64,000 nt of DNA, taken from assembly GCA_026706935.1 (NCBI GenBank), contig JAPOXV010000026.1, positions 1,083,721 to 1,147,720 of the forward strand, written 5' to 3'. How positions within the stretch are numbered: the stretch's first letter is position 1; each line of letters begins with the position of its first letter. Origin of the DNA: Gammaproteobacteria bacterium. GTDB taxonomy: Bacteria > Pseudomonadota > Gammaproteobacteria > Pseudomonadales > Azotimanducaceae. A program made the position numbers and the translations under genes. Below, piece by piece: positions 37,417 through 47,136 of this stretch. Under the pieces are notes generated by a model. The model was not told the origin of the DNA. It searched no databases and saw only the letters and a list, made by a program, of their open reading frames with translations.

Positions 37417-38247
37417 TCATCCGGGCGCGGATGCCCACCATACTTTGTAGCGATGCATCGCGGCCGTAAGCCACTCGCGATGCCGGTGATCGCTGCTGAA
37501 CAACAGGCAATAGCGTCCGTCGCTACATGTCAGTTTTGCCACCGATCGCATCAAGTCGCGTATCACCGGTCGTGGTTCGACGTTTTGCACGTCGTTCGGC
37601 AACATGATATATTGCAGGTACGTCAACAACATCTGTGCGATCAAGCCACATAGGTGATAGACTTGATTGTCCGCCAACGATGCGATCGGCGGATGATGCA
37701 GGTTCATCTCCCGCAACGGTCCCTTAAACCCGTTTTCAAACCCCCGTTTCTGCCAATGGCGGCGCAGGACGGTCGACTGGGACAAACGATGACTCGAGGT
37801 CATGACCACGGTATAGGAGGAAAACAGGTCGGCGTCGCTATCGTGTTTCACCCAGAGCCGCACGACGATGCAGCGACACGCCTTCGACCGATCGGTCGGC
37901 TGGTAACGCACCTCCCGCACCTCCCCGTCTTACCCTTCTGGCATGGGCATCCAGACCCCGTCCGCATCAAGTAACGCAACGATCTTGGCCTCGACCCAGT
38001 CGTCCGTGACCGATATGGAGAAACCCCATCACAGCGAGGTCAGGAGGCGACGAAATCTTTGCGGAAATAGACGTTGTCAACCGCGACCCAGACCGGTGTC
38101 GCGGCAGCAATCAGGGGCTCGATACCACGCTTCAGCTGCCGCCGCCATCAGAAACGCCAAGCCACCGTAGTCGGTCAGACGCTTTTTCGTGACGACTAAT
38201 GTGACTTTGCTGAGTCCGGGGAGTATCTTTTGGATGTCGCACCCCAT
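37417..38247 (-). pseudogene. Decayed DDE transposase, IS1380-like
   Basis: On the minus strand an ATG at 38247 opens a fragment with KKRLTDYGGLAFLMAAAAEA, the style of an IS1380 N-terminus. A frame change then gives ATPVWVAVDNVYFRKDFV, another gives VTDDWVEAKIVALLDADG, and a final 167-residue frame (37920-37417) holds REVRYQPTDRSKACRCIVVR, VVMTSSHRLSQSTVLRRHWQ and FENGFKGPLREMNLHHPPIA, the C-terminal catalytic and helical part. The total is about 830 bases, while intact IS1380 transposases are about 1.3-1.4 kb, so an internal deletion and at least two frameshifts have inactivated it. It is more GC-rich than its surroundings. Family assignment is by resemblance; IS4-group is the alternative. 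Confidence 0.72.
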
Positions 38248-38748
38248 GGGTGTCTAACCTAACAGGTCGGTATCATCCCATACATCCATCCAATAGCGCG
38301 ACCTTCTTAGCATGAATAGTTATTTAGTCAGCCAACCATACGGTCGTTCTATCAAGTTACCCGGCGATTAGGGTGAGAATTCTCAACCTAACTCTGCATC
38401 TGCGTCAGCGTACATTCTCTATTGACCTACCGACTAAATCGAGATAGTCGATGTCTTCAGTTCACCGCGGTCTGCTACCAAATTAGCCGCGGCTACGCCA
38501 TCCTTGAGAAGCATCGAATACCGCACGCTTGCAGGAGTTCTCGTTGCTCATAGCTAATCTGTGGTGGCGCGAGCAAACTCGCTGGGTCAGTAGGTTGTCT
38601 GGTAAATTCACAAGCAGTCTCTTGCTTCGTAACCTATTCCAAACACGTCGGTTCGCGACGGCTCTTTCAAGTTGAATCTGGAGCGACTTGAAGGTCGATC
38701 GATTTCGATCGAATTCAATCAAACTAGACATTAGTCGACGTTTTAGGT
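38248..38748. other. Gap downstream of the FRG-TPR gene
   Basis: About 500 bases. One 82-codon minus-strand frame (38483-38731) is highly Arg-rich and resembles no protein I know; I do not call it. No terminator, repeat or RNA gene was recognised. The left part may include the outer end of the old insertion element. Confidence 0.4.
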
Positions 38749-40182
38749 TTAACTGTTCGGAATATGCAGCTGGGTTTTTATGATGGAGGGAAATCTGATG
38801 TCATGGTGACTCTCAAATTCCGCAACGCTACCAAACTTTCTTCGAAACGTTGCTGCGACCCGTAGTCCGCCACTCCTCGCTTTTTGAAAATCGGAATCGG
38901 CATCGATCCACTTCTGTTCGATACACCGCGCCAAAGCACGATAGAAGTGACTATCTCTAAACCAGGTGTATCTTGATCGGGGAGCTGTATTGGTCATCGC
39001 GACTTCAAAGTTTTTCACAGCCTCCTCTATTGATCCTTCGTTGAGGCGCACGATTCCCAGATCAATTGATGCTGGCTTGTGTTTTTCATCCAAATTCAAC
39101 GCTCGATCGAGATGCTCTATCGCGTCGTCTTTAAGACCACGCACTAAATTTACGTTTGCAAGTCCGTGATGCACATCCGCATTCACTTGTTTGACTTCCA
39201 TGGCTCTCTCAAAATCTGCAGCAGCATCACTTGCATTTCCTATCCATAGGAGCGCGTCGCCACGCCAGCAATGAAGATCCGCTAGACGCCGTTCGACGAG
39301 ATTCTCTTCTATGCAATACGTAAGTAGATTGACGATCTCATCAGCATCAAGCCAATAATGATCGTTATCGCTTGAACCACGCTCCGTCTGACATCCTAGT
39401 ACAAATTCGCTCAGCCGAGTATCCGTGTACTCCATATCCTTTTGGTGACCATAATGCCGCGTCGCAATGCGATGGACGGTTGTAACATCCTTTGTCAAGT
39501 AATTGCTTAATTTGGGTCGCTTGTACTGTGACTGATTGCCTTCGTCATCTTGAAACCAACGCATGTAGTCAGTGCGGTTCGGGTCCTGATTTCGGATGTA
39601 CCCATGTATATCGCTATATATCCGTTTTTCGAAAATACCGTGAAACTGGTTTAAGTATTCACGGATACTGGTTTTTAGTTCGTGTGGCACGACTATGGTC
39701 TCGTCAACCGGATCTGGCAGAATAAATCCGCGTTTGGATCGAATAAACACGCTTTTCTGAAAGATAACGCGATTTAATGGCTCCTGAGCTCTTATGACCT
39801 GTTCTTTTTCTGGCCAGTGAAGAACGATCCGACCGTCTCTTCCGCAGTGTTCTTCGCTCGCGAAGAACAGAGCGATTTGATAGTCTTCTGTAAAGTCCAG
39901 TAAGTTGGTTTTGCCACCAAAGTGTTGAATCTCCGCGAGAATTTCCATCGCGTCTTTAGAAGACGTGTAATCTCGTGCTTGCTTAACAATCTCCGCCTCT
40001 ATCTTGGAGATATCGAGAGCTTCATCGTGGCTATTCTTAAGTGCGCGATACAGTCCAGAAGACACAAGCGGATAGCGCTCCGGTTCACCTCTGAATAGAC
40101 AGACTCCTTCGCGTGCCGTAGCCTTTCTAAGTACTTCACTGACCTTCGACTCAATCGCCTCGATGTCACATGCACTCAACAT
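38749..40182 (-). CDS. FRG-domain protein with C-terminal TPR repeats, defence-associated
   Basis: A 477-residue protein. The N-terminal FRG domain (named for a Phe-Arg-Gly motif) is seen in CLFRGEPERYPLVSSGLYR, with Phe30-Arg31-Gly32, and in LAEIQHFGGKTNLLDFTED near residues 83-101 followed by YQIALFFASEEH. The middle 150 residues are unassigned. The C-terminal third holds TPR-like helices: DAAADFERAMEVKQVNADVH, DDAIEHLDRALNLDEKHKPA and EEAVKNFEVAMTN. FRG domains occur in many phage-defence proteins, but their reaction is not settled. The gene is divergent from a large nuclease-STAND protein with a 116-base shared promoter region, which suggests joint function or regulation. Confidence 0.82.
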   Translation of the reverse strand: MLSACDIEAIESKVSEVLRKATAREGVCLFRGEPERYPLVSSGLYRALKNSHDEALDISKIEAEIVKQARDYTSSKDAMEILAEIQHFGGKTNLLDFTEDYQIALFFASEEHCGRDGRIVLHWPEKEQVIRAQEPLNRVIFQKSVFIRSKRGFILPDPVDETIVVPHELKTSIREYLNQFHGIFEKRIYSDIHGYIRNQDPNRTDYMRWFQDDEGNQSQYKRPKLSNYLTKDVTTVHRIATRHYGHQKDMEYTDTRLSEFVLGCQTERGSSDNDHYWLDADEIVNLLTYCIEENLVERRLADLHCWRGDALLWIGNASDAAADFERAMEVKQVNADVHHGLANVNLVRGLKDDAIEHLDRALNLDEKHKPASIDLGIVRLNEGSIEEAVKNFEVAMTNTAPRSRYTWFRDSHFYRALARCIEQKWIDADSDFQKARSGGLRVAATFRRKFGSVAEFESHHDIRFPSIIKTQLHIPNS

Positions 40183-40298
40183 AACCTACCTACGATCCGT
40201 TGTTCAAGCCGTGTAGTGGACTTGCAGAATTTAACCTGTCAATAGGACTTAACGCGCGACGTGTACAGCCGTCGAGGAATCATGAAGAAGGAATTAGA
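40183..40298. promoter_or_regulatory. Shared divergent promoter region and ribosome site of the STAND gene
   Basis: This 116-base gap separates the starts of the FRG-TPR and STAND genes. AAGGA at 40288-40292 lies six bases before the TTG at 40299 and decides that start; the frame is open upstream to 40200 but lacks a ribosome site and reads as non-protein sequence. No clear operator was found. Confidence 0.5.
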
Positions 40299-43200
40299 TT
40301 GCTAGAAGAAGCTAAAGCAATTCAGGAATTGCAGAACGCATTACTTTCGCTCAATCATCGTCGCTTTGAACACTTGGTAAGCGAGTTACTTGGTCGTTTG
40401 CTTGGGGTGGTGTTCGAGCAGGCGCAAAGTGGCAGCCAAGACGGAGGCGATTCCGGCATCACTGGAGACGTTAACCGTCATTTGAAGGTGGAAGCAAAAC
40501 GATACGCCCCCAGCACTCCTTTTGACAACCGATCAATCATGGGTGAGATAGTGGAAGCAGCGCATAAGAATCCATATCTCGAAGCTTGGATTCTCGCATC
40601 GACTCGAGACGTGCCAGAGCAAACAAGAACAGCAATGAGAATGGCTGGTAGTCCTCATAGTGTTGAGACATTCGCTGTAGATTGGCTACCTGCGTCAATG
40701 CCGAGATTGGCGGTCTTATGCGCTAATGAACCAGACATCGTTAGAGCTTTTGTAGATGGCGACGATTTGGTAATCCTGGAAAAGATCCGATCTTCACCAC
40801 GCTTTCGTCCTGCGCTTGAGTCACTTACAGAAATGCTTCAGAATTATGCGATCGGTTATGAACGCCTGCGGGAAGCCAGCCATAGGCGCGTGCAAGACGT
40901 GTGGGAGAGTCCGCAAGTCGCAAAGTCCTATTTTGATCAGAACGTGGCGGGGGGCGATACTAACGCTTCGCTTGTTGAGCGTTCTGGTCTGAAATCACAA
41001 CTAGATGCACTATTTTGTGATACGGCTGGATCACGGAACGGATCTGCGCTAGTCAGGGGACTTGAAGGGATGGGGAAAACATGGGTCGTGGCCGACTGGC
41101 TTCAATCTAATCTAGAACGATTGCCAATCGTCGTGTTAGCGCCATCTGCGTCGTTAGAGACATCAATATCGGGAAGGACAGAGATCGTCGCGTTCGTAGC
41201 CCATTGTCTCCGCGAGCTCGATCATACTTCCTACAAAGACGAATCGTTCTGGGAGATTCGCGTTAATCGTCTGTTGTCTCGACCAAAATCAGACGGGCCA
41301 TTCCTCATTTTGTTTTTCGACGGGATGAATGAGAAACCGTCGTTTCTTTGGCGAGAGTTATTGAATCAGCTGCAAAACGACGAATTCCAAGGTCGTATAC
41401 AGGTAATCGCGACGTCACGTAGTTCATTTATCCGAGATCGTATGCACGACCTTCGCGATTGGGCATGGAATCCGGTGCGAATCGAGGTCGGCCCATACGA
41501 CGATAGTCTAGGCGGAGAATTCGATCAAAGACTAGCCGCTTCTAATCTAACTCGTGACGACTTACCAGAGTCGTTAGTCGAGTTCGCTCGCGTACCTCGC
41601 CTTTTTGATTTAGTTGTCACGTTGAGGGATCGCCTCGGAGACGTGGGTAGTGTGACCGTTCCCCGACTCTTCTGGGCGTACGGCAGAGCTGCAGCAACGT
41701 CACGCGCTTACAGTGAGGATGGCTGGCGTAGATTTGTACTCAACGAAGCAAAGGAGTTTATGGAAGGGCGTAGGAGCCAATCTCCTGCTGTCGTGGCAGA
41801 TTTAAGTAGTGACCAAACAACGCCCATGGATGATGTCTATAAGCGGGTGTCCCTCATATCAGACGGCGTATTTGCACAAACCGGCGATTGGGGAGACATT
41901 GAGTTTGAGGATGTATTTGTCCGTTATGCACTAGGTTTGGCGCTAGTCCGTGAACTAGAACAGAAAAACAGATCCGATTCGCAAGAAGCGTTGGAACAAT
42001 TCGTTGAGATCTTGAGTGAACACGACGAGAAAGCGGAAATCCTCCGTGCTGCCGTCTCTATTGCTCTCGAAAAAGGCGCAACGATACTCCTCGGAGTACT
42101 TTGTACCGAATGGGTTCAGTGTCAGAACTTTCAGGAAGTTCACTTCGACGAACTAGCCCAATTGGCTAATGAGCTGGTTGAACCTCTTCTGGATGCGATC
42201 GAAAAAACGAGCGGTCAAGTGGCGTCTTCGCCTCGTAATCGTGCTGTGAATGCACTCGACAATGTAGATCACGATGATCGTCTAGTCGCTACCGCGATTG
42301 CAAATCGAGCGGCCCGCTGGTTCAGTTGGATTTCGCAGGAAAGAGGGACGTCTACTACGCAATCCGACGAAGAAAGCTTCGATGGACTTCGCAAACATCT
42401 CGTGTCCCGTATTGGGACAGCGGATCTTGGTCGATTGGTCGTTTTAGGACGCGAAATTGAGATCATGCCCCATGTCGACACAGGTCTTCGCGTTGCGGCC
42501 GTACAACTGCTGCAAGGTAGACCATTAGCGGGGGCTATCGATTTTTTCGAGGCGGGAGCATTACTTCTCGCGATCCGTGGATCACGTGGTGATGAGGAAG
42601 CCTGGCTAAACGAGCTGAACGATATCGATGCGGCAGAAACCGCCGCTGAACTGCGGGCGCGATCCGAATCTATGCTCCGACGTCGACCGGAGCAAGGTGT
42701 GCATCAACGCCTCAATGAACGCGTTGCCGCCATACTGTTGTGGCGAACCGGCTACTCGATAGACGCCGAAAAAGCACGTCAAATCGACCCGGGATTGGAT
42801 CGATTTGCAGACTACTCTGAGGATTACGAAAAAGATCCCGCGAAGTCAATTTATCCGATCGAACGACGACATGCTGTCGAGACGTTGGAACGGACTGAGC
42901 TTACGCTACACGCACGGATTCAACGTGTGGTGCGATATTTGTTAGACCCGAGCATTGTTGTTCCTGCTGGATTCGTTGAAGAAGCTATTCGCGCGGCGCA
43001 TAGGTTCGATTGGGATCAAATGAACGTTGGTAAGTCCGAAACGATGCACGATCGGGACTGGCGTGATCTTACACTGGTCTTGGCTAGGTGTGCGCCAAGA
43101 GAGCTAGCGAATCTCGAACGTCGGAGGATTCAGAGCTTCGCTGGACGCAATGGTGAAGCTAGATACGGGGCTGCGCTAGTAGCACCCAATTTGACGCTCT

Positions 43201-44930
43201 TGATCGGTGATGTTGAAAGGGACACGCTACGCGAGCTTCGAGAACGACGCGAAGTCGATCCAGACGATATGGAAGAATTTACGAAGACGTGGTTTTTAAT
43301 CGCAGAGGTACTACGAGAACCAGCTATCGACCAAGTTCACAGAATATTGGATGCTCAACTAGATGGTGTGGACGGTACTCTCGCACAGATTTGCGGTGCC
43401 GCGTCAAAGTCAGAATTGGAGAGTATCGTTGATGAATTCCGTGACGATCCGGGTGCGTTGCAGACAATCGCTGAGATCATGCAGGAGAAACCAATAAAAC
43501 TTGGTGATCGCGCTTTCCAAGTTTTTGCTGAACTCTTAGATGGAGATGCCGAGCCAGAGAGCCTCTCTGCCATATGGATGATCCTTGGTCAGGGTGCTCC
43601 AGAACGCTTGGGGCGAATTCTAGATCGAAATGAGTGGACATGGTCGAGTGATCTGTCTCCTGCGGAAAACGTAATGGGATCGTTCGCGATCGCCGCCGTG
43701 AACCAAGATTCGCCATTCGAACAATTCGCTACACGTCTCGCACCTTTGACTTTGTTGCATGTCGTTGCGAATCGAGGTTCTAAAGTTCATGAAGTTGCAT
43801 GTGCGGTAGAGCTTTTGAGTCACGTCGTTCTTCAATCCTCGATTTCCTTACCCGAGACCTTAGTAGCGATAACCCACGATCGAAGCTCTGCCGAAGTTTC
43901 GAAGAACTACCTTTTTTCATACGGTGATATTCAGGAAAATCGGAATACACAGGATATCCGTCTAACGCTATTGTTGAATCAGGCGAACCGCGAAGAACGC
44001 CGACACATATTAGCTCGTGAATATTTCGAAAAGGTAATGAAAGCGCGGCGTGATGGCGCTAGTTTCCATCTTGAGTACGTTCATCCAGAACACTTGAGAA
44101 TGGTGATCTCTTCGTGTCCAGATGTACTCGAAATCTGGCTTAATGGCATGAACGAACGAACTGAGGATTTTGAAAACCGGGTGCGATTAGCTGATGGTTT
44201 GTTCATCTCCCTATGTGAGACACTCTTAATGGAAAAACCCATTCTTGGTGTGGAACTCTGGCACGCATTGAAGGACATCTTTACACACGTTAAATTTGCT
44301 TTTCGCGATGATATGGATCGTATGTTAGACGCGATTTTTGCGGCGGCTCCGCATCAGTCCGTGGATCAAGCACTGGATGATCTATACGAGTTGCATGAAT
44401 CACACACCGATCGTGACCTCATTGAGATTGTTGTCGCAGCACGATGTCATGATCGGATGACATGGCTATCTAAAAAGGTCTCCGATGACGCGAATGCACT
44501 ATGTCCATTGAATCAACGCCGCGCTTCATTCCTTAGTCACGTACTTACCGTACCCGAAATCGCAACGGAAGATGAATGGCCAGTAGGTGAATTCGGCGAC
44601 GTAGAGCGCGGTACATCGTGGAAACTAGGGCAGCGAGAAGCGTTTGCACAGCACTGGTTTCGTACGTTCGTGTGTGCAGACTCTGAAACCGAAGCTCACG
44701 CGGCTTGGCAATTGTTCCTCTCGTCCGTAGATAGGCGGGTCTGGAGTTGGTGGACAGATATTTTTGATGACGAGGAACCGGAACGAAGTACACTGGACGA
44801 TATTAGAAGACGTTTCGTCGTGCAACAGAAGCGAGAAATTTACCGCGCAATCCGCGAAAATGAGAAAGATTGGGAGAAGACCTTTACGCTCAGGCGTTAC
44901 CCTAGAGCGTTGAGCCCTTGGAGTCAGTGA
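40299..44930 (+). CDS. Avs-like defence protein: PD-(D/E)XK nuclease, STAND NTPase, long helical sensor
   Basis: A 1543-residue protein from TTG 40299. Residues 10-135 form an Mrr/Cap4-like restriction endonuclease fold: RRFEHLVSELLGRLLG with Glu29, then GGDSGITGDV with Asp51 and VEAKRY with Glu65-x-Lys67. A linker leads to a STAND-type P-loop NTPase: Walker A GLEGMGKT (Lys260), Walker B FLILFFDGMNE (Asp341, Glu345), IQVIATSRSSF as sensor region near 372, and helical/winged parts to about 520. The remaining 1000 residues are helical repeat without a known family. This order matches antiviral Avs proteins, which sense a phage protein through the C-terminal repeats, oligomerise and activate the nuclease. 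Catalytic residues look intact. It is paired divergently with the FRG-TPR gene. Confidence 0.82.
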   Translation: MLEEAKAIQELQNALLSLNHRRFEHLVSELLGRLLGVVFEQAQSGSQDGGDSGITGDVNRHLKVEAKRYAPSTPFDNRSIMGEIVEAAHKNPYLEAWILASTRDVPEQTRTAMRMAGSPHSVETFAVDWLPASMPRLAVLCANEPDIVRAFVDGDDLVILEKIRSSPRFRPALESLTEMLQNYAIGYERLREASHRRVQDVWESPQVAKSYFDQNVAGGDTNASLVERSGLKSQLDALFCDTAGSRNGSALVRGLEGMGKTWVVADWLQSNLERLPIVVLAPSASLETSISGRTEIVAFVAHCLRELDHTSYKDESFWEIRVNRLLSRPKSDGPFLILFFDGMNEKPSFLWRELLNQLQNDEFQGRIQVIATSRSSFIRDRMHDLRDWAWNPVRIEVGPYDDSLGGEFDQRLAASNLTRDDLPESLVEFARVPRLFDLVVTLRDRLGDVGSVTVPRLFWAYGRAAATSRAYSEDGWRRFVLNEAKEFMEGRRSQSPAVVADLSSDQTTPMDDVYKRVSLISDGVFAQTGDWGDIEFEDVFVRYALGLALVRELEQKNRSDSQEALEQFVEILSEHDEKAEILRAAVSIALEKGATILLGVLCTEWVQCQNFQEVHFDELAQLANELVEPLLDAIEKTSGQVASSPRNRAVNALDNVDHDDRLVATAIANRAARWFSWISQERGTSTTQSDEESFDGLRKHLVSRIGTADLGRLVVLGREIEIMPHVDTGLRVAAVQLLQGRPLAGAIDFFEAGALLLAIRGSRGDEEAWLNELNDIDAAETAAELRARSESMLRRRPEQGVHQRLNERVAAILLWRTGYSIDAEKARQIDPGLDRFADYSEDYEKDPAKSIYPIERRHAVETLERTELTLHARIQRVVRYLLDPSIVVPAGFVEEAIRAAHRFDWDQMNVGKSETMHDRDWRDLTLVLARCAPRELANLERRRIQSFAGRNGEARYGAALVAPNLTLLIGDVERDTLRELRERREVDPDDMEEFTKTWFLIAEVLREPAIDQVHRILDAQLDGVDGTLAQICGAASKSELESIVDEFRDDPGALQTIAEIMQEKPIKLGDRAFQVFAELLDGDAEPESLSAIWMILGQGAPERLGRILDRNEWTWSSDLSPAENVMGSFAIAAVNQDSPFEQFATRLAPLTLLHVVANRGSKVHEVACAVELLSHVVLQSSISLPETLVAITHDRSSAEVSKNYLFSYGDIQENRNTQDIRLTLLLNQANREERRHILAREYFEKVMKARRDGASFHLEYVHPEHLRMVISSCPDVLEIWLNGMNERTEDFENRVRLADGLFISLCETLLMEKPILGVELWHALKDIFTHVKFAFRDDMDRMLDAIFAAAPHQSVDQALDDLYELHESHTDRDLIEIVVAARCHDRMTWLSKKVSDDANALCPLNQRRASFLSHVLTVPEIATEDEWPVGEFGDVERGTSWKLGQREAFAQHWFRTFVCADSETEAHAAWQLFLSSVDRRVWSWWTDIFDDEEPERSTLDDIRRRFVVQQKREIYRAIRENEKDWEKTFTLRRYPRALSPWSQ

Positions 44931-45163
44931 AGCAATGCTATGTCTAACCCGATTTAGATTGGTCGAGAACTGTTCTCACGACCTACGGACTGTGGTGGCT
45001 CATATATAGGTATCACACTGTTATACCATAGCCAGATTTGAGAAGGATCGTGTACTGCATCTTCTGCAATTTGCGATCGTGATCGAACGATCGCACCATC
45101 ATGAAAATGCGCCCGGTCACCGACAACTGAAGGAGGGCGAAACTATCAAGTGTGGAGTACAGA

Positions 45164-46362
45164 ATGATTACGAAGAATTCTAACGACAACGATGCACCGA
45201 TCAACAGTTTTCTGACCGACGACGGGACGATTTTCCAGGAACCGTCCAGACCACGGTGCAAGCGGTACTCTAAGCCGAAATGACGGATCGGCTGGGGCGG
45301 CGAAGAACGAGCGGACGACGACGCGCAAGAGCTTCTGCTCGGGGTCGTATTCCCGCAATTTGTATATGTAAGTGGACACCATCGTGTGCCGTGTTCTATA
45401 TTCGGGCGACTGCACCTTCGGTACACGAGTGTTCGAGCACTATCGCCGATCAGAAAAGGCGCTCGCGACGACGTTGATCGTGCGGTACGTAAAAGGCATG
45501 CCCACGCGGAATTTGCGAAACTGGCCGAACGCCTGTGTGGGCGGCGGTTCGCTGCGGGGACCATCTCGAACCTGGTGGCGACGTTGGATACTGCGCTGCA
45601 GGCGTTCGCGTCCCGGCGGCTGGATGACGTCACGATCCCTCACCTGATGCTGGATGCGCGGTACGAGAAGGTCCACGATGTAGGTGCGGTCCCGACGCGG
45701 GCGGTGCAGATCGCGGTCGGCATCGATACCGCCGGTCATCGTCATGTGCTCGCGGTGGAGGCCGCGGATCGGGAAAGCGAAAACAGCTGGGAGACGTTTC
45801 TGATCGGGCTGAAAGAGCGGTGCTTGACTGGTGTGCAGTACGTGGTGTCCGACATCTCCCGGGGTTGAAACGTGCAATCGAGAAGGTGATGAGCACGGCG
45901 CTCTGGCAACGCTGTGCGGTGCATTTTCTGCGTAATGCATCGGATTACAACACACGTCGCGCGGATCCGGCCTGTCTCGATGGCTTGAAACGGATGTGGG
46001 ACTACGAAGACGTCGATCAGGCACATCGGGCGTTACAGACTTGGATGCAACGCTGGGGTGACGAATCGGGGTGCGACAAGCTGGTCAGCTGGGTGGAAGC
46101 GTACATCAAGGATACCGTCGCGGTGTATCGGTTGCCACTCAAGCATCGGCGCCGGATGAAGTCGACCAACATGCTGGAGCGCTACAACGAGGAGATCAGA
46201 CATCGGACACGGGTCGTGCGGATTTCCACAAACGAGGCATCGTGTCTTAGGCTGATCCGTGCGCTCGCGGCCGAAACCCACGATCTTTGGATCTCAAGCA
46301 AGTGCTACCTGACGGGTGACATTGGACTTATGAAAGTGAATGAACCACCCTCGCAGCCATAG
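45164..46362 (+). pseudogene. Frameshifted IS256-family (mutator) transposase
   Basis: Starting at ATG 45164, NDNDAPINSFLTDDGTIFQE matches the N-terminus of IS256-type transposases; EMTDRLG follows in another frame near 45275. Around 45420 a third frame has EHYRRSEKALATTLIVRYV, then from about 45500 EFAKLAERLCGRRFAAGTIS and HLMLDARYEKV with the first catalytic Asp, and YVVSD with the second near 45840. A single-base shift near 45865 moves to LKRAIEKVMSTALWQRCAVHF and NMLERYNEEIRHRTRVVRI with the catalytic Glu. At least three frameshifts make it dead. It is markedly more GC-rich than its neighbours, suggesting a foreign source. Terminal inverted repeats were not found. Confidence 0.88.
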
Positions 46363-46400
46363 CGGAAAGCGGCATGAAAACCAACTCAATCATCACTTCA

Positions 46401-46424
46401 GCGACCGACCCTCGGGTCGGTCGC
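46401..46424. terminator. Perfect 10-bp hairpin after the IS256 remnant
   Basis: GCGACCGACC, loop CTCG, GGTCGGTCGC: a flawless ten-base stem with a tetraloop 39 bases after the transposase stop. No T-run follows, so it may be a terminator, an element end or a protein-binding palindrome. Confidence 0.5.
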
Positions 46425-46621
46425 CGAAATCACGTTAATATGAATTTGCAGAACTTTATTGACATAACTTTCCTTTTGATGTTTATGTATCGGCTCTCGA
46501 AAACTGTTTCCATAAGTTGCGAAAGATCGATGCCAAATCAGCCGCGGTTTCAATTGCGTTGTACGTCTACTATCTTGTAATGTTCCGTAAATTTAGGATT
46601 TCGCAGCTAACATGTTCAAAC

Positions 46622-47086
46622 CTAATCAATTTCTGGGATCGGAAATTCATACTCTAGACTGAGCGAGACACCAACATTGATCATTTCATTCATGTGATCG
46701 AAGATCTCATAGGGCCATACGTACTCATACCGAACACCGCTCGAATCAATGCGCCACAGTTCGGAAGAAAAGCTGTCCGATCCGACTCCCTTACTGTATA
46801 CAGAGCCACCCCTATTTATCGCAATAGAGTAGTCCGTGATTTCAATGTCGAAGTAGTTCATCTCGCGAAAGTCGTCGTCGCCGCCACTTCGACTAATGGT
46901 GAGCACTACAAATACATCTGGAGTGATTAGCGGTAGTCGTTCTAACGTAGCGAGTACAAGAGCGATTCCGATAATCTGCTGAGGAGTTGGTGAATTCTCA
47001 ACCAATAATCGCCTGACTACCGTCGTGCAAGATTCAACGAAGTCTAAATCGCTATCGGATAGTTCATAGCACGTTTCCGAACACAA
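46622..47086 (-). CDS. Hypothetical protein in the defence island
   Basis: A 154-residue acidic protein that I do not recognise. It has no signal peptide or membrane segment. The N-terminal half is helical (FVESCTTVVRRLLVENSPTP, then IIGIALVLATLERLPLI), and the C-terminal half is strand-rich with several acidic and aromatic residues (YFDIEITDYSIAINRGGSVY). The proposed start is TTG without a strong ribosome site, so the first residues are uncertain. It lies 50 bases downstream of higA on the same strand and may be transcribed with higBA. An immunity or accessory role is possible from context only. Confidence 0.5.
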   Translation of the reverse strand: MCSETCYELSDSDLDFVESCTTVVRRLLVENSPTPQQIIGIALVLATLERLPLITPDVFVVLTISRSGGDDDFREMNYFDIEITDYSIAINRGGSVYSKGVGSDSFSSELWRIDSSGVRYEYVWPYEIFDHMNEMINVGVSLSLEYEFPIPEID

Positions 47087-47136
47087 ATTGATCTACCTAG
47101 CTTCCGTAACGAAGTTGGTTTAATCTTGCTTGCATA

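Noticed and set aside
38483-38731. 82-codon minus-strand ORF after the FRG-TPR gene
   Set aside because: Very Arg-rich, with no family character and no ribosome site; the pattern is that of chance reading of noncoding DNA or an old element end.
40200-40298. Longer N-terminus for the STAND gene
   Set aside because: AAGGA precedes TTG 40299 by six bases; the earlier TTG has no ribosome site and the extra 33 residues look random.
45013-45633. 206-codon minus-strand ORF
   Set aside because: It is antisense to the clear IS256 transposase fragments on the plus strand and has low-complexity composition.
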